Source of the DNA: Acanthococcus lagerstroemiae
Lineage: Eukaryota; Arthropoda; Insecta; Hemiptera; Eriococcidae
Reading direction: 5' to 3'
Length of the DNA stretch: 64,000 bases
Assembly (NCBI GenBank): GCA_031841125.1
Contig: CM063113.1
Coordinates: forward strand, 61,373,211 to 61,437,210
Shown: positions 33,791 through 44,904 of the stretch, piece by piece
Position numbering within the stretch: position 1 is the stretch's first letter
Layout of the letters: the number at the start of each line of letters is the position of its first letter
The notes under the pieces: generated by a model
The model's database searches: none
Told to the model about the DNA's origin: nothing
What the model saw: only the letters and a program-made list of their open reading frames with translations
Position numbers and translations under genes: made by a program

Positions 33791-36700
33791 ATGAAAGAAT
33801 TAAAACATAATTCCGTCGATGCAGTATTCAACGAAAATAAGAAGAATTTGGCATTTGATCAGTCGGCTCCTATTTTGTATCTAATGAAGTTCACTGGATT
33901 GCTGCCTTTCGATGGATGTGGAAGTAATGTATAAATTGCGATTATTATTGACAATTGAAGTATTAATAATGTACCACATATAGTGACAACAGACAAGCAG
34001 AATTTTTTTGTAAGATTGAAAAATGAGTAGGAAGTACCAATTCATCAGAGCATAGAAAAATTTATTTCCAAAATGTTTTCTTGAAGAAGTAGGTACCTAC
34101 TTGATTTCTTCCATTAACCATGTCTCAGTTCCTTCGAAGGTTGGAGTAGATAAAACACATTTACATGACATCATCAGGATATGTTACCCCTGTACTCAGT
34201 TGAATGAAGGTCACGCTCCTGAGACATATTTTGTATACACATTCAAAAATTATGTAACACACCTTTCTTTTACAGAATGGGGTAGAACTACATTTTCTAT
34301 TCATTACTCCAGAGGGAAATTTTTAAAAGTAAATGTAATTAGAATGGCTGTTGCGAAACATATCCGCATCGTTTGGAGAAAGATGTGTAATTTATTAAAA
34401 TTGAAGGGCTGTGTGGAAGAAGGACCTGCGACCAATGTATTTCTTATGGGACGAAGGCCCTTCTTCCACGCAGCGCTTCAGTTTTAATCTCTATCATTTT
34501 TAATCTTCCTTCATCGTAATGGCGGATGTCTTATTTTGAGTAAAAAGTACGAGTATGAAGTATCTCATGGATTTATTTATCCCAGTATTCAGAAAAATTA
34601 TAGTTGTTGGAAAAAATTATCTACACTATTAATTGAATTTCAAAAACTTTCTGATCATAACGAATGTATTGTTGAAAAATATGTTAAAAGGATGTCAACC
34701 GTGATTATGGTAATATTTTTTACCGGCTTTTAGCTCCGAGTCATTCCATCGCTACAAAGCGGTATGATGTGCTTTACTATGGTACATTTTAATTAAACTT
34801 GTCGAAACAAACTGAATAAAGCCAGCATGCGAATTACTGTTCGAAGAAATTCGGATTATGGCTTATTCACAAAAAGCAACCTTTATGGGTTCAGTTAATC
34901 GTGGAAGTAATTTTCGGTACTAGTATGCACAAGACTAACCATTCTAACATAATAACGGTCCTCGCTCCAGAATATTTCCGAGGAGCGTATGGAATACCTG
35001 CCTACAGGGATTGGTTAGAAAAAGGGTCTTCAACGAAGGAAAAGTCGGAAAAGTTCGGGCGTCAGTTGGGAAAAATAAGAGAGCCAAGACTTCATTTTTC
35101 TTTATAAGAAAATATTGTTAGAGGTAAAATTAAAAACGTGAACACCTACGAGTATATACTTATTTTATGCTTGCATTCTGATCTTACCACCAGAAAAACG
35201 CTTTACACTAACCAACAAGGTTATAAGAAATCATGTTATAAAATTAGATAGAAGCATTTGGGTATGTGTTCGATCAGTGTGACAAATGAAGAAAACTTTT
35301 TTGCGCCTTCAATACGTCCGTTAAGTTACAATCATGGCTTGCTGTTTAAAAAGGTTTTTTTTTTTCTTTTTTTCCCACTATTTATTATCAGCTTAGAGCT
35401 TACAATTTATATTTAAACTTATTTCTATTACATTGCAACTTAGATGGTTAAAGTTTACCAGTTACAGTTAAAAACTCGCCCACTTTTGGGCATAAGCCTG
35501 CCCTAGTTTAAAAAGTATGCGTACGGTTAATTAAACTCGAAGGAAGAGGAGTTGCTACTGTATTTTCTTACCTATCTGAATTTTGGGCACAACGAATGAG
35601 ACATCATACAGGTTCTATGTATGGTGTGGTGGTACATACAGCGATGCACGCGTGCCAAAGTGGCCCCTGAGACACCGCACCCCCGACCCCGAAAATTACC
35701 CTTTTGAGTATCGCATCAGTGGCCGGAGGGACGCTTTCAGGCCGGTCCGAGCCCCCGTTTCACCGTTTTGCTTTCGGTACGCGCTGTCCTGCGAGGGCCA
35801 CCATGGGGTCCTCCACTAACCGAAGTTAGCGCTCCTAGCACTAAGCTGGAATTTGGGTTCCTCACAGCCGGACGCGTTCCTCTTCAGTCATTCCTCGCCT
35901 CTTCGTCTTGGTACGTGTGGCGACGCAGACAAGTGGTGACGGCGGGTGAGTTCTCCCGGGGTGAGTCCCGCTGGCGGTTCTATGTATATCCCATAACTTA
36001 TTATCATTACCTTCACGATTGTAATATAATACGTTCCTTCGTACGTTCATAAATTTTTTTGGAATTATTGATAACCTACTGGCAAACCCATACCTTCTGA
36101 AGCTTCTATTTTGGAGAGTATAATCTATTTGACGGTACTTTTTTTTTCCAGCGTATATAGTTTTTCATGTCTGCCGGATATCATTTTTCTACACGATTAC
36201 TGTTTACTCAATAGTAATCTTCTTTGTGGCGAAAATGTTGATTGAAATTATGGAAGCTTCGATGACACGTGAAAACTGCGAATTCAACTGCCTTTCCTTC
36301 TTATTTGTTATTATGCTTCTCGTTCTACAGGCGGTATTGATTCCAGTTTTATTTTGGAGTCAAATCACTAACATGTCCAGTTATTACCGATTGTGGTTTC
36401 AATTCCAGGTACCTAATAATGACAAAAGAATAACTTTATTATCATTAAATTATATGAAACGAACTCTATTCCTTAATTAGGCGCAGATCGGGTGAATTAA
36501 CTAAGACAATTTACTCGGAACTCTTTGAGAGCAGGCGTCCTAAAATATCAATTTTCAATGAATGCTGCTGAAGTTTTACCAATGTTTAAACATGCATGTC
36601 CCTGGATGGTCTTACCACGTATTCATAAAGTTATGCTACAGTTCTGCATATTTTTTAAGCATTATAACCATCTCTGTATATATTTTCGCATTAGTGAATT

Positions 36701-39700
36701 GTGGACTGTGAGCTATCGAGTTATGTTACGAATTTTGCAGGAGAAGTACAGATTATACTCTAATCCGTCAATACTTCATGGCCAGACTTTAATTCCGTTA
36801 ATTTTGAGAAAAAATCCCAGGAAACTAATATACACTATTATTCTGGCATCGTTCGCGCTTTCGCTCGCATTAAGCTGTTTTGGCTACGGTCTGGATTTCC
36901 GTGCTGATATATTCATCGGTTATTTTGTCATTTGTTATTTTATCAACGTAGCCGTTTCGTTTTGGAGTAATCAGTGTCATATGGTACGAGCGGGTGCGGA
37001 AAATATTCGACAATTTTTCACTCAGGTAAGACCATTTACATTGAATACTCTCCTGTTCTTAATTACAACCGTACCGTTTTTGGTTGGTTGTTGATAATCA
37101 CTACAATATTTCTTCCGATAATGTGAGACACTCAAATATAAAAAGTAACGGGTTCAGTATGAATAAGTGTAAGCTTTTCCTCGCCTTTCCATTCATTCCC
37201 TGGTGTATATTTTTGTAACTACTGTAAGGTATTTTCGTAAAAATACGATTTGAGTAATTAAAACAGCATTCGTCTCTGTTCTTCAGCTTCTACAATGTGG
37301 CTGTATTGATTCGTCATCGAATTTACAATCAGTAGTCTGCGAGCTTTGGATGTCCTTCAATGCAGTCTTGAAACTACTGGTCGAGTCGCAAAAGTTTCTA
37401 TTGACGCTGCTCACATCTTCTTTGTTTTTATCGTCCATGATTACCATTTACTGTTTTGTGTCGCAGATTTTGTCCAGTGCAGAATTTGACAGAAATTTAG
37501 CCGTAGTGAATTTCATCCTATCAGTGTGGTCATTGAAGCTGTTACATTTACTAAATGACTCCGCATTCGCGGTCATGAAACAGGTAATTGTATTACATAG
37601 GTATTGTTGTTAACGTTATTTACTTATTTGAACGAGTATTTACCATCGGCGTTGGACGAAGAGTAGAGGTACAGGGGTATTGTGTCCCTTCTCAAGAAAT
37701 AAGGGTGGTAGAACATACTAGTAGCACAACTCTCTATCCCCAAAAAAAAGTGACACGTAGTTCGTTGGTGGGGAGGGGGGGGGGTCCAGTGTGAGAAAAT
37801 TTAATATATAGCCTCAGCATAGTTTCGAAAATATTTTGTCCCAGCTGGTATACTATTTCATCTCTCTATATCAAGAAAACACATCGACGCCGTTCGGTGC
37901 TCGTTGGGATGGTTTTTTTTTGAAAGAAAATGCAGAATGTATAGGAGGAATTCTTTGGGCAGGACTGTAAAAATGATGCTACTTATTAGAGGTACTAAAA
38001 AGGTCACTGATGACCGGATTTTTATTGACACAGAACAAATACTCTATTTCTCTATCCTTTATGGATTCTCCAGCTTATTTCATAGCCTGCACTTTTATAT
38101 CATGTAAGTCTGCTATGTGAATCTGCTTGTCTTTCTGGCTGCTGACGTGAGTATATTAGCAGGAAGAGGATACAGTGGCCAACGGGCAAAGCCCGTTCTT
38201 CGATTTGATAGTTGATATATCATAGCAGACCATTAGCGTCGGGGAGTAATTGGTTTAAGGTGATAATTGGCCTAGTGGAAGATTTTATTTTCCAAATTCG
38301 GACGCAGAAATTAAAGTGAAGCTCGTTTTCTTTGTCTTGTTGTACTGAAACTTGGAGGTTAAAATTGTCATTTTGCTCCTTGTGGACTTCGAATCCCCCT
38401 CCTGAATAACTGATCACGCTAGGGGGGCTGTAACGTGGACATTACTTTTTGTCTTATTTATGGCATAAAAATAGAATTCACGTTATAAATATGTCGTGTA
38501 GTTATTATTTTTGGAAATTTAATGTTTGTGTTAAGTGCCGAATATGCATGTGGTTTAATTTTTCTCGTTCATCTGCCACCTGCCATTAATTTTTATAAAC
38601 GTACTGTGTATAACTCGTTATTTCTTAGAATCTAAAATAATGAGCTCTAATATTCATATATTTCGTTCCAGGTTGATTTCCGGACTTGGGTAATTTCAAT
38701 CAATTTGAACAAGACGTGTGTCAATGAAGTTGAAAATCAGGTGAAAGCGTATAAAATGAAAACATACACCTATTCTTGTATAGAATACTGACTTGAAATA
38801 CTGGAACTTACCGCATATCGGAGAATACATCGCTCGATCATTTCAATACCTACTAATTTCTATGTTTTTGATGAAGGTGGTAGAATTACTTTCATTTTTT
38901 GAGAATCAAGTTCCTCAAGTTGGCTTATTCGGATTAGAATTTCTATCGCGGAGTTTTTTTGTCACAGTGAGTACACATACTATATAGATATTGTTTATAA
39001 ACGGATGCTGTCGACAGCATAACAATGTTTATTTGTCTTTTCTATTAATCGCATAGAGCATAGCAGCTCACGAACTCATCCAAGTGGAAGTAGCTTGTAG
39101 GTTCCGAGCAATATACATAGCTTGAAAGTCTTCGTTCTAATGTTTAAAATACCTCTTATGTCACTCTTGAACTACTATTGATATTCTGACGTAGGTACTT
39201 AATCCCTACTGTAATCAGAGTCGCTTAATCCAATTTCGTGGGATCAGTTTTATGAAAACAAGACATGCCAACAATTTTTTTTTTCGTATCTTCTACAGCA
39301 AGTTTGCATAAGTTGGGAATTATAGATTACTATACCACTATACGCATTTGGAATAGCGAAACAGGATTTCTTTTTCATTATTTTTATAGTTCTGCAAACA
39401 AACGGTACCTATGTCAAGTTTTGTTGGTACTTTGTGCCCACCGTATGTTTCTACATCCTACTCGCGGCAGTCGTGCTATCCTCTGAGATCGTCATAAATT
39501 CTACTGCGCGATTTAAAGTATATTTTATTTCTGTTTTCGTGAAATAGTATTAACTCGAAAATAAGTATTTCAAGGGACATTCTATAAGAGACGAAACTTG
39601 ACTTTCAGTTTGGGGGGGGGGGAGTGGAGAAGAAAAATTTGCTGACAAATCTTTTTTTTAATCTAAGAATTCACCGACACAATTTTTTAAAAATTAGAAA

Positions 39701-40278
39701 TTTGCTGATTTTGTAATCGAAATATTTATTAATTGAAAAAAAAAAAAATAATAATAAATAAATAAATAAGCAAACAAACATTCATAAAAATGAAGAATTC
39801 AAATCAACTGTTTCAAAATTTGCCGACTGCCAAATTATTGGGGGGGGGGAGTCAACCCCCACACTCCCCTACAGTTTCGTCCCTGCATCCTATATGTATA
39901 TCCTATGTTCAAGCGCTGAGTGATAAGCATTAGTGTCTAAGAATAAGCCAGGTGTATAGACCCGTCGAAATTCTGGAAGGAGGAAGGATGTCTGGTCCAA
40001 AATATGTTCATTTCTAAAGAAAAGAGCTTTTTCAAGCGAAAAATGAATAGAAAGGCATGTATATTTTTGGGCGCAGAGGAGTCTCCCCCCACCCCTGTCA
40101 TGCGTTATTTATACGTATGGAATAAGCTATTCAAACTCAAACTTCTCTTATAACTTGTGAAATTTCTTTGTTTTTGCAGCTTTGTTCCACGTTAATCACT
40201 TACATCATCATCATTCTTCAATTCCGGAGTACGAAACTGCAAGCAGTCTACTCTATTAAGTGCAACAGCTCGCTGTAA
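33791..40278 (+). CDS. Insect gustatory receptor (seven-transmembrane ligand-gated channel)
   Basis: Predicted taste-receptor channel of the Gr family in the membrane of sensory neurons. Proposed exons: 33791-33923, 34276-34386, 36152-36408, 36741-37025, 37287-37583, 38672-38740, 38877-38966 and 40180-40278, in phase for 446 aa, a normal Gr length. The N-terminus has the typical ILYLMKFTGLLPF. Exons 3-5 encode several hydrophobic spans (YTITVYSIVIFFVAKML, FLFVIMLLVLQAVLIPVLFW, LIYTIILASFALSLALSCFG, TLLTSSLFLSSMITIYCF). The end carries the family signature: VGLFGLEFLSRSFFVT, then LCSTLITYIIIILQF, matching the TYxxxxxQF pattern of the last segment. Exons from 36152 on are well supported. The second exon and the short sixth (38672-38740) rest on phase and splice sites only. 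Ligand unknown. Introns hold a SINE-like insertion and a long hairpin. Confidence 0.8.
34394..34488 (+). ncRNA. 95-nt hairpin in the gustatory-receptor gene (possible miRNA precursor or MITE)
   Basis: Arms at 34394-34423 and 34459-34488 are complementary over 30 bp with three differences, two of them G:U in the + RNA. The core is GGGCTGTGTGGAAGAAGG against CCTTCTTCCACGCAGCGC. The loop is 35 nt. It begins 8 nt after the proposed end of the receptor's second exon. Confidence 0.35.
35440..35510 (-). pseudogene. LINE 3'-end scrap
   Basis: On the minus strand it reads GQAYAQKWASF then stop, like the ends of some non-LTR retrotransposon proteins, and shares GGGCATAAGCCT with the LINE relic at 53517. 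Very short. Confidence 0.3.
35623..35975 (-). mobile_element. 353-bp SINE-like element with 12-bp target duplication
   Basis: GC-rich block flanked by the direct repeat GGTTCTATGTAT (35611-35622 and 35976-35987), the duplication length usual for LINE-driven insertion. Its reverse complement aligns along its length with 55137-55440, and its 3' third with 1-115. Both ends of the element contain a TGCGTCGCCACA/TGCATCGC-like word. Located in the third intron region of the receptor gene. Frames here (35583-35819, 35768-36052) are not genes. Confidence 0.75.
39600..39895. repeat. Probable old MITE
   Basis: GAGACGAAACTT near the left end and CAGTTTCGTCCCTG near the right are inverted, and G runs sit beside both. 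Decayed, with no clear target duplication. In the last intron of the receptor gene. Confidence 0.35.
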
Positions 40279-43200
40279 TCGTCTAACCACTCGAGCACGT
40301 ATTGCACATGGCACGACTGCTTATCGTGCTCATTTCTGTGAAGTTTCATGCCTGCTGTCGCACGATAGAGCTCTTCTCATAATCCGAAAAGCCTCTCGCC
40401 CGATAGAAAAGGCGCGCACGCGAGCAAGTTTATCGATCGTGAAGCTGGAGCGGTAGCCGCGACAAAAGGACTATTATTTGATTGGCAAACAACGATGGGT
40501 GTGTATAGTGTCGTGAATATATTACTGTAATGGTGAATCGCGAGCAAGGATTTTGTCGTTCGTACTTCGTATTGTTTTACACTGCCTGCCTATCTTCGCA
40601 GGAGATCAAATGGCATCGACAGAAAATTTATTAAAATGAAGTTCCGATTGGGGGAAATGATGATACGCGACCCAAACAAGTGGCTGGCAGACATTCGATT
40701 TTTATTGTTAGGGTGGAGTCGGTCACGCGAATTAATTTCATTATCACTTAGATGGGCATTTGAACTAGAACTTACGATACACTGAACGTACCGTTGCGAG
40801 TAAACCTGAGCACGTATCATGTGATTCAATCTTATTTTTGAGCCTAGAACCTGCATTTTGTTAAGAAGAGAGAAACATACAGATCCTTGAGAGAGAACTT
40901 TTATGATCAAGGAAAATAAGATTTTTGTACGGAATTCAAGATTTAAAAAAAAAGAATAAGTTTTCGCTGGCTTTGCTCGTGTTCTTTTTTTCTTACCGTT
41001 TGTACTTTTCTACTTTCTAGATGTGAGTTTCCCCTTTTCCGAGACCTGGCGTAGTTAGATACTAAATCGAGTGTAAAAATGTTCTAAATAAAAAATACCG
41101 AACGTTCTTCCGAAATTTGCTTCTATCGCGAATTTTATAGCCTGTTATTGTTTATATCTTCAAATATTTCGGATGAGGTGAAGAGTGTCATTTCCCCTTC
41201 CTTGCTCGTCCTAGTAATTTTTTTCGAATTTGGAATAGAAACTTAAGATATAGCCATTGCATCAAACAGCAAATATTAACAAATATGTTGGAAAACAATC
41301 GTATTCTCCCGAAATTCACCTAAAAAATTATATTAACAATAATGTTTTTTTCAACAAATTTTTAGCCTCTGCTCGAACTCGTGTAAACGTCTCGTCGAAC
41401 ACGTTCGAACACACAACGACTTCACGTGAACCTGTTATCCGCGATGAGACCGAAATTTGTGCACCCGTGGTCATGACCTCACGACGTTGAAACTTGAACC
41501 AAAACGAGCGAATCGTTTCCGAACGAATGCGTGTGCCAGTTCTGTTTACTCCAGCAATGAGTCTAGCAATCACGTTCCATTTGAGTACGTTGTGGCGCGT
41601 AAACGCGTAAGTAATGCATAAACGCAAGCGCGTGCGTTCCCCGTAACTTTGCGTTTTCGTGTTCGTGTAACTTTCGATTGTTAAATTGTATATTTCTGAC
41701 GAAAATTCGGCGTGCAAGTTCTACGGTGATCTTTTCAGAAAGTGGAAATGTCAGGTGAATCTTTTTTTTAAATATTATTCGGAAGAATGAACCGCAGAAC
41801 TAGGGCATCTTCAGGTTAGCAAGAAGAAACTACCTTTATCGATTCTTATCTCGGTCGTTTGCTTTGGCTTTTGGGATGAAATTGGCGTTACCGAAATAGT
41901 TCGACTTAAGCACAAATTCCAAATGTGTATAAAATATTCTAATGCTTCAGAGTCGTGGCCTTAAGTTAGGGAGCGAATTTAGGAATATGGACGTAGCCGC
42001 ATATTAGTCTCGGCTTCCTTGCTGGGTGATACACAGTAGCATAGTAGGTATTTTTCCGAATTTTAGATCCCTCGGGTTAGAAAGAAATCCTTTGTGACTC
42101 ATTTGTCAAGTGTTATATGTCGGAACGACTTCGCATAATTTTCGAGAAAAGATAAAGAATTAGAAGGCAACGAATTTTTCTACGAGGAAGAACATGGGGG
42201 GGGGGTTGACAGTTTACGCCCAGTGTGTTTCTGTGATAGGCACTCGTGAGATGGGCTATTTTTTTGCTGAGATGTTAATGCAGGAATATCAGAGAAGTTG
42301 ACAAGTTCAGTGAATGGTTATAGTAGCCAAAACACTTGGGAAAGTACTGAAATCTTTTGTTAGGTACTATCATTTTCAAACTGCGATGAAAAAAAGGTAT
42401 TTTTGGAAAACGTTATTATAGGCGATGTCTTCTGATTTCGTTGTTCGAGAAATGGAAGGGGCTATACAATTCTCTGAGAATACAATGTTTATTTCGAATT
42501 TCTTCTAGTGTTGAAACTTTTTAAATAGCAGCCAAAAAATTACTTCTTTTTCAAATTCTATCTATCAACAAGCAAAACGTGAAAAAGAATAAGAAAACGT
42601 GGGGCCTGCTTTTTACTGCCTGTTTGAATATGTATTCCTGGATATAATCACTGGAGACACTGGCGATCGTTTTCATCGGAATCTTAGAAAATTGGAACTA
42701 CAAAATATGTACTGGAGTTCTGTACGAAATGCTCGGGCAGACACTCGAGTTTTCATTCGAACAACTCGAATATCCGCTCGAGCGCTTGATGCAAGACTCG
42801 AGTACTTATATTCGATCTGATACTCGATGGATGTCATCGATAAGTTAATAAAGACCGGGCCCCTGTCAATTTTCCAACTTCTCTTACAGGAGAAATAACC
42901 ATTGGGACCCAGAACCCATCAGCTGCAATCTTGAGGATGGTGGGGGATTTCTCTGATCGGCTGAGCGAGTAGGTGAGCAAAACCAGTAATAGTTGGCCTC
43001 GATGTAATGAAATTGCAAATTTTGAAGAAAAAGCAAGGGGCCTAATTCCTCTCGTTGAAGGGACTATGTAAGAAATATTTTCGAGCGTAACGATTCGGCG
43101 ATTTTCATGTTCGAGGGGGGCTTATTCATTTCTGTAAACTTCTCCCTCAAATGAAGTATTCATGGTTTCGACATGAGAACAGTAAATTGAATATTCATTT

Positions 43201-44904
43201 TCTGAGAGGATAAAAGACCCAATTTAAGTTTTTTTTTTTTGTATTATGTGAACCAATGCGTATAGTTCTTTCTCAGGTTTCGTTTTTAAAACCTCGTAAC
43301 ACTTGACTGTGTGAGTATATGTGTCTGGTTTTTTTTCAGTTTTTCTTAAATACTAATGCAGGTCTTCGACTATACAATATTTACAACCTTGCCTCGAAGA
43401 TGAATTTTAGCACCGTGACGATACATATACTATCTGCCGGGCACCGGGAAGTACCAGTTACTGATAACGTGCCCATTCCGCTCGTTCCGCCCTCTGACTG
43501 ATAACGATAATGTAAATAGATTCTGTTTCCCAGCACCGTTTCCCCTCTCGATCACGGTGTAGGGAGGTCGATCGAAACGACGAAAGTAACCCTTAACTAC
43601 TGTCTAGCAACATCGGTCTTATGCTCGCGAGTTAGAATTAAATATTCGAGGGAGTTATCGTTTCCCCGTTCTCGTAATAACGCTTCCGAAGAAACAAAAT
43701 TATCGAGGGTTGAAAAAGCAATTTTCTGACAGACGCGTGTTGCAGGTCTTGCAGCACTCGATCGAGTCTAGGACATTCGTCGGCGGACAAGCGCGCATTT
43801 CGAGTAGCCCTACTTTAATTCTATATTATTCGAAATTTCCTCGGGCTTTGTAAAACTCTCGTCATACTTGTAAATTCGTTCGATATCGTAGCGCGTTCGT
43901 AATATTATTTTCTAAGTGTATAGAAAGGATGCGAAGATTCGACCCGGCAGCGTTTTTACATTATAGAGTTATTTGTATATCGGGTTTAAAATGTCCATTA
44001 TTTCTTTCCACGTCTCGTTTCTCGATCACTCGTCGCTCGAGATCGTTCGATGCTCCAGAGTTCGAACTCACTCGTATACGCGATTGTATAGATAACGTAT
44101 AAGTGCCCGGTAGTCTCTGTATCGAATGGTGGCTAGTGGAAAGTGGAAGCGGAATAACAGAGTATCGAAATTAGATCGCTTTTGGCAGGCGGGTGGGTGG
44201 CTGCTCGGTTTTATCGTGTTACCTTCGGGAGCATCCTTTATAGTGGAGGATTAGTAAGCTGTAGATTAAACAGCAGAAGGTCGTGCGAAATGATCTGATT
44301 AGGCGTCGCCCTTTCGTACCCGTACGGTTATTCGTACTGAGACTGTCGCACGAAGAAATTGGAATGATAACTTACAAAATGTAAAATTGATGGCTTGAAA
44401 AAAAAAAAAGCTCGTGATTACCGACGCGTATGTGTCGGTTCAAAAAATAAAGAAATTACAAGTCAGAGTTAACGCAGTGGAGTCTATTGTGGCCTGAGCC
44501 TTATCTGTGAAAAGGGGATAGAGGTTCAAACACTTCCTGTAGTTTCCCAAAATACCCTTTTTATAGCTCAAATTCGTAGAAACAGTGGAAAATATTTGCT
44601 TATTAAGCTGGCTAACTTCTAAGGAACTCTGTAAGATGTATATATATACTCTTTAAGGCTTCGTAATTCGGTGCTCAGATTGCTTAAACCTGCGTTAGAA
44701 CTCGTTAAGAATCGTTATAGATTCTTTGAGACTGTTTCATAATTCGTTAAGGCTCTAGGAAGCTATATCGAAACTCATAAAAATATGTTACGACCTCTCA
44801 AGCTCGTATCAAGACTTCGTAGATTTCTGTATAGACTTGAAACTTACATTAGGGCACGACTCGGTAAGTTTCTCTCGCACTGAATGATAAGATTATCATC
44901 AGTC
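40279..44904. other. 4.6 kb without a recognised gene
   Basis: Frames such as 41328-41717 (-) and 42599-42820 (+) have no family resemblance. Bases about 43500-44350 are richer in CG dinucleotides than most of the window and contain many TCGA/CTCGAG words, which might mark a regulatory or 5' non-coding region, perhaps of the septin gene. Bases 44636-44870 hold degenerate ACTCGTTAAG-type repeats. Confidence 0.45.

Noticed and set aside
34387..34487. Continuation of the 34101-34487 frame as receptor coding sequence
   Set aside because: The extension is the hairpin 34394-34488, and ending the exon at 34386 gives the correct phase for the next exon.
35583..36052. Two overlapping + frames with Pro/Arg-rich translations
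   Set aside because: They lie in the SINE-like element; similar translation at 55320-55547 (-) reflects shared repeat DNA.
41328..41717. 129-aa minus-strand frame
   Set aside because: No family resemblance and no neighbouring exons.
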